A DNA stretch of 13,517 bases from Schleiferiaceae bacterium (GTDB taxonomy: Bacteria > Bacteroidota > Bacteroidia > Flavobacteriales > Schleiferiaceae). The translations under genes were made by a program, and so were the position numbers. This document shows, piece by piece, positions 1 through 8,465 of this stretch (positions are counted from its first letter, which is position 1; every line of letters starts with the position of its first letter). Location of the stretch: contig JALQUY010000035.1 in assembly GCA_023260615.1 (NCBI GenBank), forward strand, positions 1 through 13,517, given 5' to 3'. The notes under the pieces were generated by a model. The model was given only the letters and a program-made list of their open reading frames with translations. It ran no database searches and was not told where the DNA came from.

Positions 1-1893
1 TAGCACCGCTTGAAGCATCCCTCCTGCCCCGGTCGCAAAGTAAGGATTGGTGCCGCCTGCGGTTTCCGCCAAGACCCCAAACGGGGGAAGTTGGTTGGGT
101 TGGTAGGCGCGTGCAAAGACCTCGGTGGCACGCTTCTGATCGCCCAGGCGGGCATAGAGCAAGGACAAGACGGCATGGCTCATCGCAGGGCCGTCCTCCC
201 CCATGCGCGGCAAGTAGTAGTCGAGGTCCTTTTGAATGGCGGCGGGGTCCCGGACTTCATGCAATGGGAAGGCGAGCAAGTTGGCATCTGCCTGCTTGAT
301 GGCTTGGCCGCTGTAGCCCGCGTATTCTTGGGTGACCCCGTTGGGGAAGTGCAGGATGGGGATGCGGGCATGGACGTCTTTCCAGGCGGGATTTTCCGGC
401 AAGCCTAGGGCTTGGGCCGCGAGCCAAGCCGTTTCCAAGGACTGACGTGCCATGGCATTGGTGAAGGCGTTGTCGTCAATGTTTTCCGCCCATTCGTCCG
501 CGCCCACCACGTTGTTGATGTGGCAGACTCCTTGGGCGTCCGGCTCTACACGCGACAGCCAAAAATCCGCCACCGCTTCGATGACCGGCCATCCTTTGGT
601 GGCCAGCCAGGCTTGATCCTGCGTGAGGAGGTAGTAATTCCAAAACGCAAAAGACACACAGCCCGAAATATGCTGCTGGAAAGGCCCCGTCAGGGCCCAG
701 ACGGGGGTGTCTTCTTCCCCCGATTCGCTGGATTCCCAGGGGAACATCGCCCCATCGTAGCCGTACTTGAAGGCGCGGCGCTTCGCGGCCTCCAAACGGT
801 CGTAGCGGTATTCCAGAATACTCGCCGCCATTTCCGGCTGGAGCAGGAGCAAGGCGGGATACATCCAGAGTTCCGTGTCCCAGAAAACGTGGCCGTTGTA
901 GCCCAAACCGCTCAAACCCATCGGACTCAGCGATAGCCCGGATCCCGCCCGCGTGAAGCTGTACAGGTGGTAGATGGCCGAACGCACATCGCGCTGGGCC
1001 TGCACATCGCCTTCGATGATGATGTCTGATTCCCAGAGCTTGGCCCATTCGCTGGCGTGTCTAGCCTTTAAGCGCTTCACCCCCTCCAATTTGGCATAGA
1101 GGGCCAGGCGCTCGGCTTCGTTTTCCGGGTCGGCGGCATCGTCGCTCGTTAGTTGCGCGCCGGCTATGGCCACGCGGTAGGTCTGGCCCTTTTTGAGCTT
1201 CACAGAGAACTTGGCCAAATGCCGATCATAATCCCACTGCTCGTGCAGGATGGTGGGCTCCTGGCCGTGCGCCTCCTCGAACAAAAACGTGCTCGATGCA
1301 GCCACCGTTTGACGGCCCGAAGGGCTTTGCGCTACCGTGGTCATCAATGGAATGAGCACGTGGGGGCGGTCAATGTGGCTAAAGCGTGGATGGGCCTCGC
1401 GCAGGTGATTGGGCGCTACGTGCTCGTTCAGGACGGTGAGTTCAAGGTCCCGCAGAGCGGTAATTTCCAATTCCACCAGCGCGTTGTAGGGCAGATGGCG
1501 CAGGGCCGACATGCGGTAGACCACTTTGGCGTCCTTGCCGGAGGTAAAGGTGCTCGTGAAAACGGCTTCCTGCATGTCCAAGGTTTGGACAAGGTCTTTG
1601 AACGTTGCAGGGTTGGCGCGACGCTTGTCAAATTCCAGCTGGACCTGCAAGTGGTTGACCACTTTCAAGATATTGCTCACCCGACCGCGGCTGTAGGTGT
1701 CGTAGGCGCCGTTGAGCACGACATCCTTCATTTCCAGCGGATTGGGGCTTGAAATCATACCCGTCATGCCGTTGGCGACCGTCACGCCATAGTAGTGGCT
1801 GGGATCGATGTTTTTCGCGCTTAATTCCCATTCGGTTTGTGCCGAAAGTCCAACACCTGCCAGCACGCAGGCCAAAAAGAGGGGTGTTTTCAT
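1..1893 (-). CDS. Secreted GH65 glycoside hydrolase (alpha-glucosidase type), 3' end cut off
   Basis: Read as an open frame of 631 codons from ATG at 1893 to the window edge, with no stop. The N-terminus is a type I signal peptide (about residues 1-18, cleavage after LSA), so a periplasmic enzyme is expected. Family motifs: YNGHVFWDTELWMYP (332-346), GADEWAENIDDNAFTN (464-479) with putative general acid Glu467, IKQADANLLAFPL (532-544), and LAETAGG (608-614) with Glu610. Glu610 lies where GH65 hydrolases such as kojibiose hydrolase and acid trehalase carry their catalytic base, which favours hydrolysis over phosphorolysis. The visible end, GAGGMLQAVL, is the usual GH65 C-terminal motif, so probably only a few dozen residues are missing. 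Substrate is unresolved: trehalose, kojibiose and glucosyl-galactosyl glycans are all possible. The start overlaps the upstream stop as ATGA, so translational coupling is likely. It is the only enzyme visible in the locus. Confidence 0.9.
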   Translation of the reverse strand, partial: MKTPLFLACVLAGVGLSAQTEWELSAKNIDPSHYYGVTVANGMTGMISSPNPLEMKDVVLNGAYDTYSRGRVSNILKVVNHLQVQLEFDKRRANPATFKDLVQTLDMQEAVFTSTFTSGKDAKVVYRMSALRHLPYNALVELEITALRDLELTVLNEHVAPNHLREAHPRFSHIDRPHVLIPLMTTVAQSPSGRQTVAASSTFLFEEAHGQEPTILHEQWDYDRHLAKFSVKLKKGQTYRVAIAGAQLTSDDAADPENEAERLALYAKLEGVKRLKARHASEWAKLWESDIIIEGDVQAQRDVRSAIYHLYSFTRAGSGLSLSPMGLSGLGYNGHVFWDTELWMYPALLLLQPEMAASILEYRYDRLEAAKRRAFKYGYDGAMFPWESSESGEEDTPVWALTGPFQQHISGCVSFAFWNYYLLTQDQAWLATKGWPVIEAVADFWLSRVEPDAQGVCHINNVVGADEWAENIDDNAFTNAMARQSLETAWLAAQALGLPENPAWKDVHARIPILHFPNGVTQEYAGYSGQAIKQADANLLAFPLHEVRDPAAIQKDLDYYLPRMGEDGPAMSHAVLSLLYARLGDQKRATEVFARAYQPNQLPPFGVLAETAGGTNPYFATGAGGMLQAVL

Positions 1894-4800
1894 GGTTGAT
1901 AGAGGTAAATGGGTCCGTCATTGGTCACGAGCAACAAAGCTCCCTGGAGGGCCAAAACCGCTTTAACCACGCGGCCTTGGAAATGCTGTACGGCATCTTC
2001 GCCCCAGGCATCCGTAGAAACCAGGGTACTTGCGTTTAATTTGCCGATCTCAGGATGCGTGGCGACCTGTCCGCCAAAAAACCACAGGCGGTCCTGCGCA
2101 ACTTCAACGCCCCGAATGGGAAACTCTTGCAGGCGCTGCCCTTCTGCCTGAAAATACCAGTCGCCGTTCTTGTCCGGCCTCAGCCAACCCGAACGCGTCT
2201 CCTCCACCCGGCGCTCCACCGCCCCATCCAGCGAGGCCCCAAAGAGCTGATCAAAGGTCTTCCCTGCCACATCCGTGGTGTAGAGAAATTTTTTCTTGAG
2301 GCCAGCCATCTGCCGAATCAGCTCATCCCGCGTCGCATAGGGATAGTAGGCGTCTTGCTTCCAAACGGCCACCAAGGCTTCCTCCTCTCCGTTCTTGTCA
2401 AAGTCCTTGAAGTAGTAGGTGAGCGGATGCTCGGTGCTGATGTCCAATCCGTGATTGCTGCCCACATTGCCCGCGAAGAGGGCGCCATCGAGCACACGGA
2501 CCGAACGCCAATGCCCCGCCCGCCCAATCGGCATAAGATCCCCCCATTCGCCGGGCTTTTCACCGGCTACCAGCAGCGCCACAGAGGCATACTCCCGCGC
2601 AAACGCCAAGGTCGTCCGTCCTTCGTAGGGAAACAGCGTCGTCGAGCGTTCTACATCCCACACGGGCCCAAGCTGCTGGAGCTGCGCCCATTCCGACTTG
2701 GCAAAGACTCCAGGCGCCATCTGTAGGAGCAGTTGATGCTCCATGGGTCGGGTGAGGGCCTCCCCTGCCCCGACGATGGGCATGGCTTCGACGATTAAAA
2801 TATCCAGGGCACCATCGCCATTTTGGTCAAAGATCAAGAGGTCACTTGCATTGCTATGACTGGGAAGGAGGTGCTTGACAAAGTGTCCCTGGCGATTTTC
2901 CAACCAGTAGTCTTGCATAGCCTCCGACGCGCGGGCAAAATGGTTGCCTCCGGTAGCCACCACCACATCGGGATCGCCATCGTGGTCCAGATCGGTCCAG
3001 TCTGCGCTAATGGTTTCCGCACTGCTGTCTGCCACGGTTTCCAGGAGTTGGAAGGTGCGGCGCGAACTGTCAAAGTGGTAGAGTTTGCTTTTTTGGCCAA
3101 AGGATCCGCCCAGAAAGACCAGGTTGCCGTCCTTCACCTCCACGCTGGCCGCGGCAGGGCCCCATTCTGAACCCGCAAAGAGGGCCAAAGGCAGGTCCAA
3201 AAAGTCCGAATACGCGTCCTCGCGATGCGCTTCCACTTCTTTGACTTCGTGCAGCGTTGTCGCTGTTGGAAGGGCTTTGGAATAGGTCTCCCGCGTGGCA
3301 GCCGGTCGGACCAGGGTATACGTGTTTTCGGTGAGCTCCACGTTTTGGCGAGTGCCGTCGGGCCAGTACACAGTGCATGAGCGCGTGTAGGGAATTCGGA
3401 CACGCGGATCACTCGCCGAACACCAACCCCGCGTGGCCCAGACCTGCTCAGACCCTTTGGCATGGGGAACCATCGTGTAGTCCACGCGGGCACCCAACGC
3501 GGGAGCGCCCGAAGAGGTGCGAACATCCACCCCTACCCACGCTGGAGGGTGGCCGTTTTCCTTTTCAAACTCCGATTCAATATCGTTTCGGTAGAGGCGA
3601 GCGACGTCATCGAGGTTGTTGACGATTAAATCCAAGTCTCCGTCGTTGTCCAAGTCCGCATAGGCCGCCCCGTTGGAGTATCCTACCAAATCCAGACCCC
3701 AAGCCTCGCCGCGATCTTCCAGAGCGCCAAGGGTTCCCCGATTTTCAGGGGTTTGCCGAAAAGCGCGGTTGGCCGTTGCCCCCGGTGGCATTTTGGCGTA
3801 GATGTCTGAGTCTGGCGCCTCTTCGGGAACCCCCGTGATGTAGTTCAAGTAATCCAAATCGTTGGGCCGGCGCTTGATGCCGTTGGTGATGAAGAGGTCT
3901 TTCACCGCGTCTTGGTCAAAATCTGCCAGCAGCACGGACCAAGACCAATCCGTTGCATCTACGCCCATGGCTTGCGCCACCTCGCGGTAGGCCTGGTCTT
4001 TGCCCGTCGCCAAGTGGAGGTGGTTTCGCGGGTACTGGTCTTGGAACCCGTAGCTCTCCTTGTACCTGGAAATTTGGTACGGATCTGCCCCAAGCGAGCG
4101 CTTGAACGTCTCTTCATCTTCCGGACGCATGTCCAAGGTGAAGAAATCCGGCAGGCCGTTGCCATCCAGATCTGCGGCATCTACCCCCATGCTGAATTTG
4201 GACGTGTGTGCGGCGCGTTCCGGCAGCACATTCGTGAATCGGCCTCCGCCTTGGTTGAGGTAGAGGTAGTCGTTCTCGTAAAAATCGTTGGTGATGTAGA
4301 GGTCGGGCAAACCGTCCAAATTGATGTCCTGCGCCACCACCCCCAAACCGTAGCCCATTTCGCTTTGGTAAATGCCGGACGCATGGGTGGCATCGGTGAA
4401 ATGACCGGTCCCATCGTTGAGCAAAAACTGGTCGCCAGCCAGGGCGGAAGAATCCGTTCGGGCATTCGCCTGTGCAAACGACCCGCTGGGATGGACCGAA
4501 TGCTTCAAAATGTACACATCCAAGTCGCCATCCTGATCTGCGTCCAGGAAGGCCGCCTGCTGGCAAAGCCCTTGAATGGCCAGACCGCGCTGCGCAGCTT
4601 CTTCGGTAAAATGCCCCTGGCCGTCATTGATGAATAAGGCGTTGTGGCCCTCCCACCCTAAGATGCCCTGAACTTGGCTCACGTAGATGTCCACGGCGCC
4701 GTCGTTGTTGACATCCGCCAAGGTGACCCCCGTGGACCAATCCCCGGTTTTGTGGAAGCCAGAGGCCTCTGTGCCGTCCGTAAATACCCAATTACCTTGG

Positions 4801-5087
4801 TTGAAATAGAGCTTGTTCTCCCCTTGGTTGCTGGTGAAAACCAGGTCCATCCAACCGTCCCCATTGAGGTCGCCCGCCGCGACCCCTGCCCCGTTGTAGA
4901 AGTAGAGGTAGTCCACAATGTTGCTGGATTCGTCTTCGCGGAGGTCGTTTCGGAAGGTGACCCCCGTTTGGTCGGGATCCATGTCCGTGAAACCGGGCGC
5001 CTCGTAGGTTAACCAAATCACCAACCCTCCTAGCAGATACAGCAGGAGAAAAACAAGGACTAGGAGGAGGCGTCGTCGTCCAAACAT
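1890..5087 (-). CDS. FG-GAP/VCBS beta-propeller protein with ASPIC/UnbV domain, membrane-anchored paralogue
   Basis: A 1065-residue envelope protein of the VCBS repeat/CRTAC1-like family. Residues 3-6 are basic (GRRR) and about 7-27 are strongly hydrophobic. No lipobox cysteine follows, so an uncleaved N-terminal anchor or an atypical signal peptide is likely. Calcium-loop repeats of the DxDxDGxxD type start near residues 73, 125, 182, 254, 306, 389, 478, 699, 754 and 895, as in integrin-like propellers; several are degenerate, for example DFDQDAVKD at 389. An ASPIC/UnbV-like region covers about 516-595 (YWPDGTRQNVEL at 574-585). A C-terminal motif, YYPYATRDELIRQ then KKKF (914-934), is shared with the adjacent paralogue. 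It lies 3 bp downstream of that paralogue and overlaps the GH65 start by 4 bp, so it is an operon member. The molecular role is unknown; envelope glycan binding or complex assembly is inference only. Confidence 0.9.
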   Translation of the reverse strand: MFGRRRLLLVLVFLLLYLLGGLVIWLTYEAPGFTDMDPDQTGVTFRNDLREDESSNIVDYLYFYNGAGVAAGDLNGDGWMDLVFTSNQGENKLYFNQGNWVFTDGTEASGFHKTGDWSTGVTLADVNNDGAVDIYVSQVQGILGWEGHNALFINDGQGHFTEEAAQRGLAIQGLCQQAAFLDADQDGDLDVYILKHSVHPSGSFAQANARTDSSALAGDQFLLNDGTGHFTDATHASGIYQSEMGYGLGVVAQDINLDGLPDLYITNDFYENDYLYLNQGGGRFTNVLPERAAHTSKFSMGVDAADLDGNGLPDFFTLDMRPEDEETFKRSLGADPYQISRYKESYGFQDQYPRNHLHLATGKDQAYREVAQAMGVDATDWSWSVLLADFDQDAVKDLFITNGIKRRPNDLDYLNYITGVPEEAPDSDIYAKMPPGATANRAFRQTPENRGTLGALEDRGEAWGLDLVGYSNGAAYADLDNDGDLDLIVNNLDDVARLYRNDIESEFEKENGHPPAWVGVDVRTSSGAPALGARVDYTMVPHAKGSEQVWATRGWCSASDPRVRIPYTRSCTVYWPDGTRQNVELTENTYTLVRPAATRETYSKALPTATTLHEVKEVEAHREDAYSDFLDLPLALFAGSEWGPAAASVEVKDGNLVFLGGSFGQKSKLYHFDSSRRTFQLLETVADSSAETISADWTDLDHDGDPDVVVATGGNHFARASEAMQDYWLENRQGHFVKHLLPSHSNASDLLIFDQNGDGALDILIVEAMPIVGAGEALTRPMEHQLLLQMAPGVFAKSEWAQLQQLGPVWDVERSTTLFPYEGRTTLAFAREYASVALLVAGEKPGEWGDLMPIGRAGHWRSVRVLDGALFAGNVGSNHGLDISTEHPLTYYFKDFDKNGEEEALVAVWKQDAYYPYATRDELIRQMAGLKKKFLYTTDVAGKTFDQLFGASLDGAVERRVEETRSGWLRPDKNGDWYFQAEGQRLQEFPIRGVEVAQDRLWFFGGQVATHPEIGKLNASTLVSTDAWGEDAVQHFQGRVVKAVLALQGALLLVTNDGPIYLYQP

Positions 5088-5090
5088 GAA

Positions 5091-8000
5091 CTATCGTTTT
5101 TCAGCCACTTTATAGGCCTGTACAGCCGCATTGTTGAAGGCCACAAAGAGTTTTTGCCCGTTTTGGACGTGCAAATCGCGCACTTGGCCCTTCCAGTTCC
5201 AGCCCAATGCGGGCAAGGGAATGGCGGCGCTGAAGCGCTCCAAGGCATCGTTGGTACCCTTCAATACCGTTCCAAAATTCGCATCGTAGCGGCCCCACTG
5301 CGGTTGGACCTCGTAAAGATTCCCTCCAAGGACCATATCCAAGATGCCGTCGCCATCCACGTCCAGCATGGCCGCAGCATAGACAGGAGACATCTGGGCG
5401 GCCGTGGGCAGGAAATGCGGAACCAAGGTGCCGTTGTCGTTTTCCAACCACATGGATTCCATCGTGTTGATCTGCAGACGCTGGCTGCCTTTCCATTCCT
5501 CTGGGCTCAGCATGCGCTGCACGGGAACCCCTGCGTAATCCTTGTATTCGAGGAACTTCTTTTTGAATTTGGGCACTTGTGAAATGAGGTCGTGGCGAAG
5601 GACTTGGGGGTAGAGACTGTCGCCTTTGTACTGGCAGAGGATAGGATCCGTCGCGCCATTGTTGTCAAAGTCATTCACGACGAGCGTGATGGGACGGTCC
5701 ATGGAGGCTTTTAATTGACAATTCAGTCCCATGTTGCCTGCAATCAGGTCCAAATCTCCGTCCCCGTCGACATCCGCCTTCGTCAAGCTGGACCACCAAC
5801 CCTGGAGGGCAAGATCGTCCCCGGAGTAGCCCCAGATGGGTTCTAGGGCTTCTTTGCGTTCCCAGCCTTTGGGGCCATACTGCCAGCATTGGATGGCCAT
5901 GAATTCGCCAGCTATGACCAACGTAGGCTGCCCCAGGTCCAGGACTTGAGCGGCTGTGACCATGCCCAATTCTTGGAAGGCATGGTCCATGGTAAACTGG
6001 CCGTTGCCAAGGTTTTTGAGGTAGTACGAAGTAGGGAGCTTGCCGTAGGAGCCGGGTTGAACACGGGCTCCGATGAAGAGGTCTTGGTCGCCATCGCGGT
6101 CTGCATCCAGCGCTACAACGGTACTCGTAGAAATCCAAAGCGCGGGCTGTGGGTAGGTAGAAGGCACATATCGGCCGCCTTCCCGGATGTAGAGGTGGTC
6201 CAAGAGCAAATCCGATTCGGCGCCCACTTCTGCGGAACCCGTGCCCACGTAGAGGTCCAAATCTCCATCGCCATCCGCATCAAAAAAGGTGGCACATCGG
6301 TCTTCCGACGCCTTGTTCTGCTCAAAGGACTGTGCGAGACGGAATCCGCCTGAACGGTCTCCGTAGAAGAGCGCTCCAGCTTGATCCCGAGCACCGCAAA
6401 CGTAGACATCCTCGACCCCATCGCCGTTCACGTCTGCCCAGGCCATTTTGGGGCCTTCCGCGCTGAGCATCTGAGGAATCAGTCGTTCGCGGTCAAAGTG
6501 CGAGAATGGATTTTCCACGTGTACGAAAGCGGGTGCTGTGGCGGGCTGCATCAGTGCGGAGGCGGGCGTTTGGTCCACCCACGGTTCGGTGGCTTCCGAC
6601 TGCAGGAGCGTAAGGCTTTGATTGCGCAAGGGGCCCGCGATGAAGCTGCGGCGGCCATTGGGCCAGCGAATGACCAGGGAATCCAAGGAGGCCTCGCCCA
6701 ATCCTAAGTGAATGCGCGGATCCACCGACGATTGGAAACCCTTCATGGGCACCTGCTCGGCGTAGTGGATGGCCCCGTCGCTGTAGCCATAGACTTGGGC
6801 ACCCACGGCGAGGGTATTCCCCCCCTCTCCTTTCAAGGTCAGCTGCAACCAGCCGTTGTGGGCGCGGAGGGTTTCGGCGTTGTTTCGGAACGCAAAGGCC
6901 TCCATGTTCAAGTTGTTGACCAGCAGGTCCAAATCGCCGTCATTGTCCAAATCGGCATAGACTGCCCCGTTAGAATGACTCGGAATTTCTAAGCCCCAGA
7001 GCAAGGTGGTTTTCGCAAACGTGCCTCCTTCGGACATAGTGTTTCGGAACGCATAATTGGGAATGCGCGTGGAGGGCATCGCGTCAATCAGCTCCTTGAA
7101 ATTGACCCCATCCTTGGTCACAATGGAGCGCATAGTCTGCTCGTTGGAGATGTAGTTGATGAAATCCTGGTCGGTCAGATCGCGCTCGATGCCGTTGGAC
7201 ACGTAGATATCGCGGTAGCCGTCGTTGTCCAGGTCCATAATAAGCGCGCCCCAGGACCAATCCGTGGCATGGGTGCCCGCCATTTCGCCAATTTCACTGA
7301 AGCTGCCATCGCCGTTATTGAGGTGGAGCATGTTGCGGTTAAACTGGTGGTGGTAGCCCCACTTTACCTTTTGGCTATACGTCGCCCAATTCTCAAACGT
7401 GGTCGTCTGCTTCAAGCGTTTATCCGGTTCGGGCAACATGTCCGTCACAAAGATGTCTGGGTGCGCATCGTTATTGATGTCCGCCATATCTGCGCCCATA
7501 GAGGCAAAACTGGTGTGCGCCATCAGCGACTCGCCCGATTCTTGGAACGTGCCGTTCTTCTGGTTGATGTAGACGTAGTCCTTTTCGAAGAAGTCATTGG
7601 AGATGTAGAGGTCAAGCCAGCCGTCGCCGTTGATATCGCCTACCGTGGCCCCCAAGCCAAAACCAATTTCGGATCCCAAGATCCCGGCTTCTTCGCTTAC
7701 ATCGCTGAAATGACCGTTGTCGTTGCGGTAGAGCTTATCGCCCCCTTCGGGATCGCGCTCCGTTCGAAGGTCGCGCTCGAGGTTAAAGCTGCCAATCGCG
7801 CGAAAGGAATTGTTCAGCACGTAGAGGTCCAAATCTTGGTCGCCATCGTAGTCAAAGAAGACGGCATGGGTGCTCAATCCTTTGTCTGCCACGCCATAGG
7901 CTTCCGCCTCTTCTTTGAAGGTACCGTCGCCCTGGTTGATGAAGAGTTCATTGCTTCGGTCCGAACCCGCTATGTCGCCCGCATTACAGACATAAATATC

Positions 8001-8393
8001 CAGCCAGCCGTCGGCATTGACGTCCGCCATGGTGACGCCTGTGCTCCATGCCTGCTGACCTTCCGCACCTGAATTTTTGGCCTCCTCAAATTTCCAGCCC
8101 CCTCGGTTGAGGAAGAGCTTGTTGGGACCTTGGTTGGCGGTGTAGTAGACATCGACCCACCCATCGTTGTTGACGTCGCCGACAGCGATGCCGCCTCCGT
8201 TGTAGTAGTTGCGGTAGTTGAACACATTGAAGTCCTGGTCGTACTGCAGCTGGTTGGTGAATTCCAATCCGGTGGCCGCGTTGGGCATCAGCGAGAAAAG
8301 CTGGTCCCCGACGGGCGGAAGTTCGGGCTGGCAGGCCATTAGAACGGCGCCGGTAAGCAGGAGGTAAAAACGCGTGTGCATGGTCGAATGCAT
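5091..8393 (-). CDS. FG-GAP/VCBS beta-propeller lipoprotein with ASPIC/UnbV domain
   Basis: An 1100-residue protein with a lipoprotein signal (LLLTGAVLMAC, Cys21), so it should be lipid-anchored and may be surface-exposed. Calcium-binding loops of the DxDxDGxxD type start near residues 73, 124, 181, 253, 305, 387, 481, 654, 705, 763, 874, 908 and 1011. They form two blocks either side of an ASPIC/UnbV domain at about 512-597 (LVIRWPNGRRSF at 573-584). This suggests one or two beta-propellers of the integrin-alpha-like fold. A basic motif, LYPQVLRHDLISQ then KKKF (927-947), is conserved in the downstream paralogue. An alternative start is Met5 (ATG at 8381), which would put the lipobox Cys at residue 17; neither start has a clear Shine-Dalgarno. 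The first ATG lies only 15 nt after the U-tract of the terminator behind susD, so no separate promoter fits in the gap. Such proteins often accompany SusC/SusD in Bacteroidota, but their function is unknown. Confidence 0.9.
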   Translation of the reverse strand: MHSTMHTRFYLLLTGAVLMACQPELPPVGDQLFSLMPNAATGLEFTNQLQYDQDFNVFNYRNYYNGGGIAVGDVNNDGWVDVYYTANQGPNKLFLNRGGWKFEEAKNSGAEGQQAWSTGVTMADVNADGWLDIYVCNAGDIAGSDRSNELFINQGDGTFKEEAEAYGVADKGLSTHAVFFDYDGDQDLDLYVLNNSFRAIGSFNLERDLRTERDPEGGDKLYRNDNGHFSDVSEEAGILGSEIGFGLGATVGDINGDGWLDLYISNDFFEKDYVYINQKNGTFQESGESLMAHTSFASMGADMADINNDAHPDIFVTDMLPEPDKRLKQTTTFENWATYSQKVKWGYHHQFNRNMLHLNNGDGSFSEIGEMAGTHATDWSWGALIMDLDNDGYRDIYVSNGIERDLTDQDFINYISNEQTMRSIVTKDGVNFKELIDAMPSTRIPNYAFRNTMSEGGTFAKTTLLWGLEIPSHSNGAVYADLDNDGDLDLLVNNLNMEAFAFRNNAETLRAHNGWLQLTLKGEGGNTLAVGAQVYGYSDGAIHYAEQVPMKGFQSSVDPRIHLGLGEASLDSLVIRWPNGRRSFIAGPLRNQSLTLLQSEATEPWVDQTPASALMQPATAPAFVHVENPFSHFDRERLIPQMLSAEGPKMAWADVNGDGVEDVYVCGARDQAGALFYGDRSGGFRLAQSFEQNKASEDRCATFFDADGDGDLDLYVGTGSAEVGAESDLLLDHLYIREGGRYVPSTYPQPALWISTSTVVALDADRDGDQDLFIGARVQPGSYGKLPTSYYLKNLGNGQFTMDHAFQELGMVTAAQVLDLGQPTLVIAGEFMAIQCWQYGPKGWERKEALEPIWGYSGDDLALQGWWSSLTKADVDGDGDLDLIAGNMGLNCQLKASMDRPITLVVNDFDNNGATDPILCQYKGDSLYPQVLRHDLISQVPKFKKKFLEYKDYAGVPVQRMLSPEEWKGSQRLQINTMESMWLENDNGTLVPHFLPTAAQMSPVYAAAMLDVDGDGILDMVLGGNLYEVQPQWGRYDANFGTVLKGTNDALERFSAAIPLPALGWNWKGQVRDLHVQNGQKLFVAFNNAAVQAYKVAEKR

Positions 8394-8408
8394 CCTAAGG
8401 GGTAGTTG

Positions 8409-8443
8409 AAAAAAAAAGGGAGGAAACCCGAAGGCTTCCTCCC
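8409..8443 (-). terminator. Intrinsic terminator between susD and the VCBS genes
   Basis: Read on the minus strand, an 11-bp stem (GGGAGGAAGCC paired with GGTTTCCTCCC, one G-U wobble) is closed by a UUCG tetraloop and followed directly by nine U residues. The stem starts 22 nt after the susD stop codon. It has all parts of a rho-independent terminator for minus-strand transcription. No T-run follows on the plus strand, so it is not bidirectional. Because the next gene starts 15 nt later in the same direction, partial read-through or 3'-end stabilisation of a susCD transcript is the likely role. Confidence 0.93.
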
Positions 8444-8465
8444 AAAATTAAGCCGAAACGCAGGC

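Noticed and set aside
1864..1893. Lipobox-like FLAC near the start of the GH65 protein
   Set aside because: The cysteine is residue 9, leaving a hydrophobic core too short for a lipoprotein signal. A normal signal peptidase I site (LSA before Gln19) follows.
1..1893. GH65 as a cytoplasmic maltose or kojibiose phosphorylase
   Set aside because: The protein has a signal peptide and keeps a glutamate (Glu610) at the hydrolase base position. Intracellular phosphorylases lack a signal peptide and use phosphate instead.
8409..8443. Hairpin behind susD as a plus-strand or bidirectional terminator
   Set aside because: On the plus strand the stem is followed by AAAATTA, with no T-run, and no plus-strand gene lies upstream of it.
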